The notes: generated by a model from the letters alone, not told the origin. A stretch of 28,666 nucleotides of DNA from CAMCXT01 sp046302715 (GCA_046302715.1 JBKCHQ010000263.1:1-28666), one strand, 5' to 3'; positions 15,817 through 24,940 are shown, numbered from the stretch's first letter. Numbers and translations: made by a program.

Positions 15817-18800
15817 ATGAGACCAGTTTACTCCATTATTTCAATTGTTTTTTTAGGATGGCTAGCTATGCCACAATCCGTTTTTGCCGCTACAAAAGTT
15901 TGGACCGGCGCCTCAGGTAACGCATGGAATGCTTCGGCCAACTGGTTACCGACAGGAGTTCCAAACTCAGGCGATGAAGTGGTTTTCGACCCTTCTGTGT
16001 CAAACGTAAACTGCGACCTTCCCTTAATTGCGGCGGTTAATAGTCTGCATGTAATGCCAGGATATTCGGGTACCATTCTGGGTAATAATCAGTCATGGGC
16101 CTTGTTTACAGTACATGGCACCTTTAAGCTGGAATCGGGGGTTATGGATATGCGTAAAAGCCGTGTTAAGTCCATGACCCTATTACATCAAACAGGTGGC
16201 TCGTTTATTAAGGGCAATGGAGGTCTTGCCACATTCGTAAATCTGCTCATCGAAGGCGGTAACATGAATTTCGGAAATAGTAAAGTAGATGTGCTGGGAA
16301 ATTTTACCGTTTCTGGCGGACAGCTCAGTATGGGTTCGGGCGTTTTAACGGTTAAAGGCCTGTATCAGCAAATAGCCGGAACATTTGCCAAACCATCTGG
16401 AAACGCCAGTTTTGAATCGGCTCAGGGTATTAAAATTTTAGGTGGAACTGTCGATCTTCAATCGTCCTCATTAACCTGTAAAGGAGCGCTAATTAACGAA
16501 GCCTCTTTTCTGGGCGGCTCTTCTACTATTAACTGCAACGGTAATTTAAGTCTCAATGCTTCAACCTTTGATAAAACAAGCGGATCACTGCTGGTAAATG
16601 ATGCTTTCCTATTTAGTGCTTTGCAATCGCAAATAAATTTAAACGCCAGTGTTTTAAATTGCGGGGCACTTGACTTCAACGAAACCACTGCAAATTTGGG
16701 TACAGGTGCTGTTTGGGCAAATGGGCATGTTTCTATTAATCTATCGGTTATAACTAAGCCTTCGGGTGCATTACGTCTTGCCATGAATGATGTATTGGAA
16801 GCCAATGCTTCATCCATTCAAACTCAGGAAGGTATTTTGCTCGTTGGAGGTTTACATCTAAATGGAACACAGCTATCGTTAGGTACGGGTTCGACTTGGG
16901 TAAGCGGTGAAATGAATTTAGAAAACGAGTCGGTACTCAGTAAATCGGGCGGATTTATTGAAGGTGCCTACAACCATAGTTTACTATTGGATCATGCATC
17001 GTTGTTGCTAGACAACGCAACTCAAATTAATCTTGGAAGCCTTAGTGCTTCTGCATCGACCATAGAGTTGGGAGCTTCTGAAACCTATATTAACGGTTCG
17101 GTAAATATCCAGAACGAAAGTGTGTTAAAGGCTCCTGCAGGTATTTTAACCGTTAATGGCAACGTAGAATTATCCAGCAGCGCATTTCAACACCGCAGTG
17201 GCACGGTGTGTATGACCGGCAGCAGCAATTTTCCTTATGCTATCACAGGAGCTCCGCTATTTTATAATTTAGAATTACGTCATCTCGAAAATTCGGGTAT
17301 CAAAAACATTGATGTTTTTGGAGGATGCAGCGTTATCAATCAATTGATATTTAATAATGGCAGCTCACTTAATCGCCCTATTGTCATTAGAACAGGCACT
17401 ATTTCAATTACAGGCGATTTGGCAATTCAAAATTATCGCGCCCAAAGTCTGCCCGAGTGTCAAGGTGTGTTATTGTTCAACGGAACGCAAAATCAATCCA
17501 TTACTGGAGCGCCGGCGCTAATTCAACAAGGGGTATTGCCTTCAATTGTGCTTAATAAAACCTCAGGCCAACTGAACCTTAGCGGATGTTTAACTTTAGG
17601 AAATGGTTTTGATAAGGTGAACGGGTTGGTATCATTTGCACCTGCATCGCATTTGGTGTTAGATGGTGGTTCGTTTAATTTAACAGGTATTACCGCACCC
17701 GAACTCAGCGTTAGCGGTAGTGTGACGGTACTGTCTAGTTTGCGGGTTAATAATAACTTAAACATTTTGCCGCAAGGGCATTACATCAACCAAGGAAACG
17801 GCACGCTTATTTGCAGTCAGAACCTCAATAATAACGGACGTATTGAGTTACGCCAAGGCACATTATCGCTAAGCGGCGATTTGCAAAACGCAGGTGATTT
17901 TGCTTGCAACGGTGCATCAGTTACCATTACAGGAACGCTTATTCAAAATAGCGGAGCATTCTCGGTAAATACGGCTCAGGTGAATGCTAACGGCGATGTT
18001 GAACTTTACGATGGCCGTTTGGCAATTAATGCTGGATCAATAAACATTACAGGCGATTTAAACCAGAGTGGGGGAGAAGTAGAAGGAAGTTATAGCACAA
18101 ACGGTATGCTTAGCATTAATGGAGATTTTACTCAAAATTCGGGATCATATTCAGAGAACAGCGGTACCTTGCGAATAGGTGGAACGCTTAATTTAGAAGG
18201 AACGTTCAATCGCTCAGGCGGTAAAGTTACTTTTAATGGAACCGGGTCTCAAACTATACCGGCATTGGCCTATCATAAGCTTGAGGTAACCGGAAATGGA
18301 CGAACCATTACTTTGGCCGCAGGCGATATTAAAATTAGTGCTGCTACACAAGGCTTGAACTGTGCCTCGGGCAATACGTACATAAAGACCGACAATCGTA
18401 TTCATTACGATGGATTAGGAAATCAGGATGTTTCGGGGTTTTCGTATGAGAATCTCATCCTTTCGCGGGGTGGCATAAAATCGGCTGTAGCTGTATCAAG
18501 TGTTAAAGGAGAACTTTCTTTGGGGAACGGAACCACATTGGATGCTGATGGAGCTTCAAATACCATAAATTTTACGTTGCTTTCTGATTCGCTTCAAACG
18601 GCGCAAATAACAGAATTGCCTTCGGGCGCAGCCATTACAGGAAATATGAACGTTCAACGTTGGACGCGGGGTGGTGTACGCTCCAACCGTTTCTTTGGTG
18701 CGCCTGTAGATACCGCAGGTGGGATAAAATTTACCCAATTTAAAGATGATATTCTGCTTTTCGGCCCGGGCAATACGGCTAATGGATTTAATCAGCCATC

Positions 18801-20046
18801 GGTATTTACCAGTAATGTATGGACATATCAAGAAGCACTACCCAATGGCACAGAGTGGCGTTCGCCTGCTTCAATTAATGAAGTGTTGCCGGTGGGTAAG
18901 GGTACTTTAGTTTATCATGTGGGAACACCTGATCAGGCGCCTATCAATAGTGCAACCGTACCCCGTTCTGCCATAATTGATTTTAGAGGAACACCCAATC
19001 AAGGCACTATCAATTTACCCATTCAATGTACAGGAGTGTGTACGGAAGTCGAAAATGGTAACGGTTGGAACTTGCTTGCCAATCCATATGCTTCTACCAT
19101 TGACTGGATGTCGGACCAGTGGTTGCGCAGTGGTGTTTCGGGTACTATTTATATCTGGAATCCACGAATAAATCAATATGCATCATTCAATGCCAATAAC
19201 CCAGAAGCTGCAACAAACGGCGGTTCACGTTACATTGCACCGGGTCAGGGCTTTTTCCTAAAGGCTACGACATCCAACCCTGTATTGCAAATTAGCGAAC
19301 GCGTTAAAACTACCATGTTCCCCGATTCGATGTTATTTCGTGTGGCACCTGAAGAAAACATGTTGAAATTAGCTGTGCGTCAACTCGCCAGCGAAAGTGC
19401 CGACGAGGTAGTGTTGTTATTTGCTGATGGCGCTAAAGATGCTTACGAAGAACACAGCGATGCCCTTAAATTTATTGCACCCGAGGTTGCGGTTGAACTG
19501 GCTCTGGTAAATAATGATGGGATAAAACTAGCCTCCAATGTCGTTTCTGAACCCGATTTAACCCACGACCAATTTTTCAATTTGCATTTAAAAAGTGCTG
19601 TTGGACAGTATCAAATTGAGGTTGATGCCTTACCCCAAGTTACAAAAGAGGCTGCATGGTATTGGGTAGACCGCATTAGCGGAACTAAAATTAAATTGGA
19701 AGAAGGATTGAAATATGCTTTGGCATTAGATGGCACATCGGAAACTTATACTGATCGTTTTTATTTACTGCTTTCAAAAGAGACAAACGGCATTAATACC
19801 ATTCAGCCTTTAACGGTGTATCCAAATCCTTCATCAGGAGATGGTGTGCAAGCGTTTATTTCTGATAATTCCATGGCAGAGATTCAAATAATGAATGCAA
19901 CAGGTGCCAGTGTAATGCGTCAAACTATGGTACCTACAAATGGAGTACTTCATTTAAATACGTCAACCCTGTCCGCTGGAATATACACGTTAAGTGTTCG
20001 AAACGATTCAGGAATAAGAGTTTCAAAGCTGGTGATTTCGAAATAA
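15817..20046 (+). CDS. Large T9SS type A-sorted repeat protein, probable beta-helix/adhesin-like
   Basis: This is a 1409-residue secreted protein. A signal peptide ends near residue 24 (VFAATKVWTG). The opening VWTGASGNAWNASANWLPTG is a common starter motif of extracellular Bacteroidota proteins. Residues about 90-830 are Ser/Thr/Asn/Gly-rich short strands, consistent with a right-handed beta-helix or stacked-strand fold. A clearer unit of 60-63 residues recurs, for example at 291-319, 351-380 and 414-444 (LGTG-x-x-W-x-x-G then a hydrophobic run and K-x-x-G). Residues 940-1150 carry a widespread domain with WTRGGVRSNRFFGAPV, GWNLLANPYASTIDW and RYIAPGQGFFLKA. The last 78 residues (LTVYPNPSS to the end LVISK) are the T9SS type A signal. 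A strong terminator follows. Ligand and role are unknown. Confidence 0.88.
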   Translation: MRPVYSIISIVFLGWLAMPQSVFAATKVWTGASGNAWNASANWLPTGVPNSGDEVVFDPSVSNVNCDLPLIAAVNSLHVMPGYSGTILGNNQSWALFTVHGTFKLESGVMDMRKSRVKSMTLLHQTGGSFIKGNGGLATFVNLLIEGGNMNFGNSKVDVLGNFTVSGGQLSMGSGVLTVKGLYQQIAGTFAKPSGNASFESAQGIKILGGTVDLQSSSLTCKGALINEASFLGGSSTINCNGNLSLNASTFDKTSGSLLVNDAFLFSALQSQINLNASVLNCGALDFNETTANLGTGAVWANGHVSINLSVITKPSGALRLAMNDVLEANASSIQTQEGILLVGGLHLNGTQLSLGTGSTWVSGEMNLENESVLSKSGGFIEGAYNHSLLLDHASLLLDNATQINLGSLSASASTIELGASETYINGSVNIQNESVLKAPAGILTVNGNVELSSSAFQHRSGTVCMTGSSNFPYAITGAPLFYNLELRHLENSGIKNIDVFGGCSVINQLIFNNGSSLNRPIVIRTGTISITGDLAIQNYRAQSLPECQGVLLFNGTQNQSITGAPALIQQGVLPSIVLNKTSGQLNLSGCLTLGNGFDKVNGLVSFAPASHLVLDGGSFNLTGITAPELSVSGSVTVLSSLRVNNNLNILPQGHYINQGNGTLICSQNLNNNGRIELRQGTLSLSGDLQNAGDFACNGASVTITGTLIQNSGAFSVNTAQVNANGDVELYDGRLAINAGSINITGDLNQSGGEVEGSYSTNGMLSINGDFTQNSGSYSENSGTLRIGGTLNLEGTFNRSGGKVTFNGTGSQTIPALAYHKLEVTGNGRTITLAAGDIKISAATQGLNCASGNTYIKTDNRIHYDGLGNQDVSGFSYENLILSRGGIKSAVAVSSVKGELSLGNGTTLDADGASNTINFTLLSDSLQTAQITELPSGAAITGNMNVQRWTRGGVRSNRFFGAPVDTAGGIKFTQFKDDILLFGPGNTANGFNQPSVFTSNVWTYQEALPNGTEWRSPASINEVLPVGKGTLVYHVGTPDQAPINSATVPRSAIIDFRGTPNQGTINLPIQCTGVCTEVENGNGWNLLANPYASTIDWMSDQWLRSGVSGTIYIWNPRINQYASFNANNPEAATNGGSRYIAPGQGFFLKATTSNPVLQISERVKTTMFPDSMLFRVAPEENMLKLAVRQLASESADEVVLLFADGAKDAYEEHSDALKFIAPEVAVELALVNNDGIKLASNVVSEPDLTHDQFFNLHLKSAVGQYQIEVDALPQVTKEAAWYWVDRISGTKIKLEEGLKYALALDGTSETYTDRFYLLLSKETNGINTIQPLTVYPNPSSGDGVQAFISDNSMAEIQIMNATGASVMRQTMVPTNGVLHLNTSTLSAGIYTLSVRNDSGIRVSKLVISK

Positions 20047-20068
20047 GTCTGATCTGCTGAAAAGCCTT

Positions 20069-20103
20069 AAGCCGCTGGAATTAAATTTTCAGCGGCTTTT
20101 TTT
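20069..20103 (+). terminator. Rho-independent terminator after the 1409-residue surface protein
   Basis: AAGCCGCTG at 20069-20077 pairs with CAGCGGCTT at 20090-20098 to give a 9-bp GC-containing stem. Three more A/T or G-T pairs can extend it across the loop, and seven T follow on the plus strand (20097-20103). It lies 22 bases after the stop and isolates this gene from the next one. Confidence 0.9.
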
Positions 20104-20232
20104 ATTGGAAGCATAACCGTGTCTGGGATCGATTGATTTTATTTTCGCATCATTTTAGCCCATATTAATTCGATTAAAAAAAACTGATTTTTAAATTCAT
20201 ATTCTAATAAATTTTGTCCTGTCCTGATTTAG

Positions 20233-20240
20233 TATATTTG
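20233..20240 (+). promoter_or_regulatory. Promoter of the SprB-repeat protein (TTG / TAnnTTTG)
   Basis: TATATTTG matches the Bacteroidota -7 consensus and ends 16 bases before the ATG at 20257. A TTG at 20214-20216 with a 16-base spacer is a candidate -33 element. With the terminator just upstream, an independent promoter is expected here. Confidence 0.55.
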
Positions 20241-20256
20241 AACATTAATTTGTACT

Positions 20257-23088
20257 ATGAAAACACGCGTACTGTTCTGTATAATTTGCTTTTCTCAAAT
20301 ACTTTGTGCCCAGGCACCGAATTGGGTGTTCTCTCTTGATTCGGTGGCCAATCTTTCTTCGGCCCGTTCTGCCGATTTAAATAACGATGGCATTAATGAT
20401 ATTGTATTTGGAGCCGGAACCGATGGCGTGCAGAGCAACAATGGAATTGCTGCGGTAAATGGTCTCGATGGTTCATTGCTGTGGAAACGTGCTGCGCGTA
20501 ATGAAGTTTTTGGGAGTGCTATTTTTAAAGATATTACCTCCGACGGTGTTCCCGATGTTTTTATAGCCGGTCGCCAGGCGCAACTTTTGGCCATTAATGG
20601 AGTCGACGGCTCTTTAATTTGGGATTTTTTTCCTTACAATACCAATCCCATCGACAGCGGTTGGTATAACTTCTACAATCCTAGTTTTGTGGCCGATTTT
20701 AGCAATGATGGTGTGAATGATATTTTGGTCAGCAACGGCGGCGATCATGCCGCTCCGGCCTGGGAAACCAATCGCCCTGCCGGTAAATTATTGTTAATTA
20801 ATTCGGTTACGGGGACCATTATTGCGCAGGCTGTAGTGCCTGATAGTGCTGAAATTTACTGCTCGCCGGTTGCAGCTGATTTATGGAACGATGGAAATCC
20901 CTTTATTTTATACGGAACCGGTGGCGAAACGCTGGGCGGACATTTTTATGCCTGTCGCCTATCGCAGCTGGCCGCAGGCTCGCTTGCAGGCAGCACCGAA
21001 CTTGCCGCCGATAGCGAACTTGGATATATTGCTCCAGCCTCTGTTGTTAAGGAAACTAACGGCCAATGGCGAGTGTTTATTCAGTCTTATGGAGGCAAAA
21101 TTCATTGCATCGATGGAGCCACATTTACCGAATTGTGGTCGCAGCAAATTACAGGCACCGAATCGAGTTCAGCATTAACATTAGGCAATTTTACCGGATC
21201 ACTTACTACCGATGCGTTTGCTGTTTTATACAAGGGCGAAGCACCTTCATTTAGTGATTATTATCAAGTAATGCTTGACGGTGAAACCGGATCCATCCAA
21301 TTTTTGGACAGCATTGGTACGCTCCATTTTGCATCGGCCAATGCACTTGATTTTAACAACGATGGCCGCGACGAAGTAATTATTTCGACCAATGCCTTCA
21401 ATAACGGTGGATTTCGGAATAGTTTACAACTGATTGATTTTACATCGCCCGGCATTCAAGAGCTCATTAGCCCTGTTACCGGTGTTAATCTGGCATCTAC
21501 GCCCTTAATTACCGATACCGATAATAATCAGCAGCTCGAGTTGTTTATGCTTACTCGAAAAGACAGTCTTAATCCATCGGCATGGAAAGGCGTATCGCTT
21601 CGAAAATATACATTGGGCATATCTGCTCCAAATAGTGGTATTGCCTGGGGCGCTTACATGGGTTCTAATGCAACTGGACATTATTCCTATTTGCCGGTTA
21701 ACTGCGGATTTGGAGCTGTGGCTGCTCATACAGCGGGTCAAAATCCAACTTGTAATGGCTTGGCAAATGGCGCTATCACACCTGTGGTGAATCCCAATTC
21801 GGGTCCAATTACCTATGTGTGGTCGAATGGTTCGACGGCTTCGGCATTAACTGATTTAACAGCTGGGCAATACAGTTTGCGGGTTACAAACGGTATGGGA
21901 TGTTATGAAGATTTAAGTTTTAACCTTCAAAATCCTTATGTGATATCATTCGGAGGTACGATGCCACCAACCTGTCCGGGTGCAACAAACGGTATGGCAA
22001 CGGTAAGTTCATCGGGATGTCAATGTATGTTTAGCACTTGCACTTTTTTGTGGGATAATGGTGTAGTTACCAAGAGCAATGCTTTGCTACCAGAAGGTTG
22101 GAGTAAAGTTACCATCAATCATCCCGATGGATGTGTAGTGGTGGATTCTGTTTTTATGCCATTTGCAGCACCTGCAATTGAGAATGCTGAGCTTCAGCAT
22201 GAATCGTGTTATGGCATGAATGATGGCAGCATTGACCTTATGGCATCTGAACAATATCTGCCGGTAAATTATATTTGGTCGAATGGAGAAAACGGCAGTG
22301 CTATTGAATCGCTTGCACCCGGATTTTACTGGGTAAAAACGGAGGATAATCGCGGTTGCGCCGATTCTTTATCGTTTGTAATTAACGGGCAGCAGCCTGT
22401 TTCGTTTACTGCATCAGGTATCCCTACAAGTTGCAGCGGAATTAATGATGGGGGCCTTGATGTGCAAGCCAGTGGAGGTGTGCCGCCTTATTCGTGGCTA
22501 GTAAACGGTACAAATACAAATGTTTCAAGCCAGGATTTTGCGCCTGGTGCCTATACCGTTCAATGTGTGGATGAAAATGGGTGCAGTACCGAATCACAAG
22601 AGGTAATAATTACTGCTCCTGAGGCACTAATTATAACCTATTCATTTATGCCAGAAACCACACCAAATACTTTATCGGGTGCCATTACGGCGCATGTTAG
22701 TGGAGGAATGCCTCCCTACTCATTTTTATGGAACGATGCCAATGCACAAACCGACTCAATGGCTGTTTATCTCAATTCGGGATGGTATGAGCTTGTGGTT
22801 AGCGATGCTGCCGGTTGTAGTATTGCTGATTCGGTATTGCTCGAAGCTCCGCTGAGTGCATCCTACGTTAATGCAGGCTTGACCATGTATCCCAATCCGG
22901 TGCAATCAGTACTATATTTTTCTACTATCGTTGATTTTGCACGTGTGGTAACATTGCAAGGACAAACATTAATGGAAGCGAAGCAGTGTTCAATCTTGAC
23001 TATGAATGCTGTAGCTGCAGGATTTTATTTTGTAGAGTATACTTTAAATAATACCACTCAACGAAGTATAGTGCAGGTAATAAATTAA
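20257..23088 (+). CDS. T9SS type A-sorted surface protein with FG-GAP-like propeller and SprB repeats
   Basis: A 943-residue protein with a signal peptide ending near residue 19 (QILCAQ). Residues about 20-485 form a propeller with calcium-type D-x-N-x-D-G-x-x-D loops, e.g. DLNNDGINDI at 40, DITSDGVPDVF at 92, DFSNDGVNDIL at 147 and DFNNDGRDEVI at 365. PQQ-like GLDGSLLW and GVDGSLIW repeats add to this. Residues about 493-864 hold five SprB-type repeats of about 70 residues, of which 493-560, 646-712 and 718-788 are clearest, with the pattern C-x-G-x-x-(N/D)-G-x-(I/L), W-S-N-G and G-x-Y-x-V. SprB of Flavobacterium is the mobile gliding adhesin. Residues 873-943 (LTMYPNPVQ and GFYFVEYTLN) are the T9SS type A signal. 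A surface-binding role is inferred. Confidence 0.9.
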   Translation: MKTRVLFCIICFSQILCAQAPNWVFSLDSVANLSSARSADLNNDGINDIVFGAGTDGVQSNNGIAAVNGLDGSLLWKRAARNEVFGSAIFKDITSDGVPDVFIAGRQAQLLAINGVDGSLIWDFFPYNTNPIDSGWYNFYNPSFVADFSNDGVNDILVSNGGDHAAPAWETNRPAGKLLLINSVTGTIIAQAVVPDSAEIYCSPVAADLWNDGNPFILYGTGGETLGGHFYACRLSQLAAGSLAGSTELAADSELGYIAPASVVKETNGQWRVFIQSYGGKIHCIDGATFTELWSQQITGTESSSALTLGNFTGSLTTDAFAVLYKGEAPSFSDYYQVMLDGETGSIQFLDSIGTLHFASANALDFNNDGRDEVIISTNAFNNGGFRNSLQLIDFTSPGIQELISPVTGVNLASTPLITDTDNNQQLELFMLTRKDSLNPSAWKGVSLRKYTLGISAPNSGIAWGAYMGSNATGHYSYLPVNCGFGAVAAHTAGQNPTCNGLANGAITPVVNPNSGPITYVWSNGSTASALTDLTAGQYSLRVTNGMGCYEDLSFNLQNPYVISFGGTMPPTCPGATNGMATVSSSGCQCMFSTCTFLWDNGVVTKSNALLPEGWSKVTINHPDGCVVVDSVFMPFAAPAIENAELQHESCYGMNDGSIDLMASEQYLPVNYIWSNGENGSAIESLAPGFYWVKTEDNRGCADSLSFVINGQQPVSFTASGIPTSCSGINDGGLDVQASGGVPPYSWLVNGTNTNVSSQDFAPGAYTVQCVDENGCSTESQEVIITAPEALIITYSFMPETTPNTLSGAITAHVSGGMPPYSFLWNDANAQTDSMAVYLNSGWYELVVSDAAGCSIADSVLLEAPLSASYVNAGLTMYPNPVQSVLYFSTIVDFARVVTLQGQTLMEAKQCSILTMNAVAAGFYFVEYTLNNTTQRSIVQVIN

Positions 23089-23140
23089 AAATGAAGAACG
23101 GTGTTTAGGCTTTCAGTAGAATACTTTCGTATAAATCTCA

Positions 23141-23239
23141 TTAAAATACTATTTGCATAGCGCCAAACACCCAACCCTCCATATCATTGGTTTTTACTTT
23201 GTACCAAATATTGTATGTGTTGGAACCGTCGTTGTTTTT
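23141..23239 (-). pseudogene. SH3-like C-terminal remnant in frame with the small secreted protein
   Basis: Beyond the TAA at 23240-23242 the reading frame continues without any shift for 32 codons to a second TAA at 23141-23143. It reads KNNDGSNTYNIWYKVKT and then NDMEGWVFGAMQIVF. The W-Y-K-V followed by G-W-V-x-G pattern is the ending of bacterial SH3 domains, and the residues just before the stop supply its beginning. The full protein would be about 189 residues. Because the frame is unchanged, a point change to TAA explains it better than an indel in the adjoining A7 run. Confidence 0.7.
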
Positions 23240-23710
23240 TTAGATCTTTACTAATTGAATAATTCTGGCATTTTTTACTGCAGGGCTGTAATCGCATGTT
23301 ATTTGCTTTGCATTAAATGCGGGTTGCTCATAAAACGTGAGGTTCAGCGCATCTTCAAGGTAATTTGTTTCTGAGGCATCAACACGTGTTATACCCAATG
23401 GACTAGAGGCCTTAATGGCATCTGGTAAAATCGTCCAGTTAATAGCCTTTTCTGATTTATCGCTAAGGGAGATTTTCGTACCCGTGATTTTGGTACCCTC
23501 TATTTTTCCGATAATAAAATATTCTTCTTGACCCTGTGCTGCCCAGCCATAATAGCCCGAGAACGTATTGTCGGATGCTATATCCAGCAATATAGTATTA
23601 GACACAACAAATCGGCCCTGCTCGTCCGTGTTGTTAAAAAATTTTATGTTTTGTGCCGAAATTACTTGTGTAGTAATTATTAGGCAAACTGAAATTATGA
23701 GTGTTTTCAT
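23240..23710 (-). CDS. Small secreted protein of unknown function, apparently truncated before its SH3-like tail
   Basis: A 156-residue protein with a signal peptide (MKTLIISVCLIITTQVISA, cleavage near residue 19). The mature part begins NIKFFNNTDEQGRFVVSN and contains YYGWAAQGQEEYFIIGKIEG and YLEDALNLTFYEQPAFNAK; no family was recognised. It ends at TAA 23240-23242 in the middle of what looks like a bacterial SH3 domain (SPAVKNARIIQLVKI). The same frame stays open for 32 more codons and encodes a convincing SH3 ending, described separately. The gene follows the YrdC-like gene by 45 bp on the same strand and may be cotranscribed. Either this is a recent nonsense allele, a read-through site, or a sequencing error. 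Confidence 0.6.
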   Translation of the reverse strand: MKTLIISVCLIITTQVISAQNIKFFNNTDEQGRFVVSNTILLDIASDNTFSGYYGWAAQGQEEYFIIGKIEGTKITGTKISLSDKSEKAINWTILPDAIKASSPLGITRVDASETNYLEDALNLTFYEQPAFNAKQITCDYSPAVKNARIIQLVKI

Positions 23711-23755
23711 AAGATTATTTTAAACAGCGTGTAATTAGCCTTGTGAATTTTTAAT

Positions 23756-24394
23756 TTATTCGATTTCTATATGCAAATTGTCTGGCAAAGCCTTGATCAT
23801 ACGCTCCATACCGGGGCCTTTTCGTTCCACTTTTACCTGGTTTCCGTTAAATGAAAAGATCGGATAAGAACCTTTTGAAGCGGCAGCTTCCTTTTTACCA
23901 CTTATCATAAGCGGTATGTTGCGGTCAATCATAAATTCGAGCGCCCTTTCATAATCGGTTATTGAACCCCGAACATCGCCACTTATATTGGCACTGGTGC
24001 AAAGCGGGGCCGAATATAACTTACCGTTGTAAAGCGAGGGCTCAACTTTATCGGCGAGAAGTTGTTCAATAATTTTAAAGGCATTACGATACGGACCATC
24101 CGCCAAGAGCAGTCCTTGGTGAGTTCCTTTGCTTACAAGTGGCGAGGTAAAATCTTTATCTGTAATTTGAATGCGCAAGAATGAGTCATCCAAAAAGCGG
24201 ATATTGTCTTCCACTTTCAGAAAGTCTGGAATGGTTTCTTCAACAGCCAAACTTAAAAAGTTGGTATAATCACCAATTAGCGTACCGTAGAGTTTTCCAT
24301 CTAAACGGGCTTTGGTATAATGCAATGCCTGAATGCCGATTTTACTTGGCGGTGCCACTAAACCGAAAACCGGTGGCAGTTGAATAAGTGCCAC
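23756..24394 (-). CDS. Divergent YrdC/Sua5/TsaC-like protein (threonylcarbamoyl-AMP synthase family)
   Basis: A 212-residue YrdC-fold protein. It aligns by eye with Sua5/TsaC: ALIQLPPVFGLVAPPS occupies the place of the PTDTxYGL motif, HYTKARLDGKLYGTLIGD matches the K-x-R region, and APLCTSANISGD is the hallmark SANxSG motif. TsaC enzymes form threonylcarbamoyl-AMP for t6A in tRNA, but the altered threonine/ATP loop makes this a divergent paralogue with uncertain activity. The only canonical start is a GTG at 24392-24394. The frame is open for 21 more codons up to a stop at 24458-24460 and encodes a plausible first helix (DRLTEIFNSSYP), yet contains no ATG, GTG or TTG. The true start could be ATT or ATA. 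The small secreted protein gene follows. Confidence 0.7.
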   Translation of the reverse strand: MALIQLPPVFGLVAPPSKIGIQALHYTKARLDGKLYGTLIGDYTNFLSLAVEETIPDFLKVEDNIRFLDDSFLRIQITDKDFTSPLVSKGTHQGLLLADGPYRNAFKIIEQLLADKVEPSLYNGKLYSAPLCTSANISGDVRGSITDYERALEFMIDRNIPLMISGKKEAAASKGSYPIFSFNGNQVKVERKGPGMERMIKALPDNLHIEIE

Positions 24395-24940
24395 TGGGTA
24401 TGAGCTGTTGAATATTTCGGTAAGCCGATCAACTATGGCACAGTCGTTTATGTAAATTTAGTTTTTTTACAATAGTTATTTGTATGTGTTGGCCAAAATA
24501 AGATAATTCTGAATAGTACTGCTTGAAAACGCAAATAGTTAAGGTGCCTTTGTTTTTGACTATCGTAAAAGTTCCTTTAGATTTTTATTCGTATGCACTA
24601 AATAAAATGCGCAATTTTTTAGGGTCAAAACTTAAAAGGGAAAATAAATTGAGAATAGCCGCTCTCGCCTTAATTATAGGTCCCCTAATGCCATATAATC
24701 ACTGAACTAATTTTACCATCCGAAAAAACATACAGGCTCCGAAAAAAAATAACCGTTTTAAACGTTTATTAACGATTATAGGTTGGCGAATCTGTAGCTT
24801 CGCCTTTAGGGTAGGGGGGATAGGATTCCTAAAAAATTTAACGATAGCAAACAACACAAATTAATTCACATACACGGTTTATGATTCAACATACATTCAA
24901 AATTACCAAATTGCCGTCGTTTATCGAGTGAGATTACTTA
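24395..24940. other. Long AT-rich intergenic region without a recognisable gene
   Basis: This gap of about 546 bases separates the YrdC-like gene from the T9SS type B gene, both on the minus strand. A frame starting with TTG at 24523 could give 60 residues but has no family resemblance and is probably chance. Visible structure: the palindromic TAAATTTA at 24453-24460, the dyad CGTTTTAAACG at 24754-24764, a GGCGAA/TTCGCC hairpin with an 8-base loop at 24785-24804, and two CCGAAAAAA copies at 24720-24728 and 24739-24747. The hairpin is 136 bases past the type B gene's stop and has no U-run. No tRNA or known ncRNA was recognised. Confidence 0.5.

Noticed and set aside
24523..24705. 60-codon plus-strand frame beginning with TTG
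   Set aside because: Its start is weak, there is no promoter box, no family resemblance, and AT-rich intergenic DNA produces such frames by chance.
24785..24804. GGCGAA/TTCGCC hairpin as terminator of the type B gene
   Set aside because: It is 136 bases past the stop, its stem is only six pairs and no T-run follows on the minus strand.
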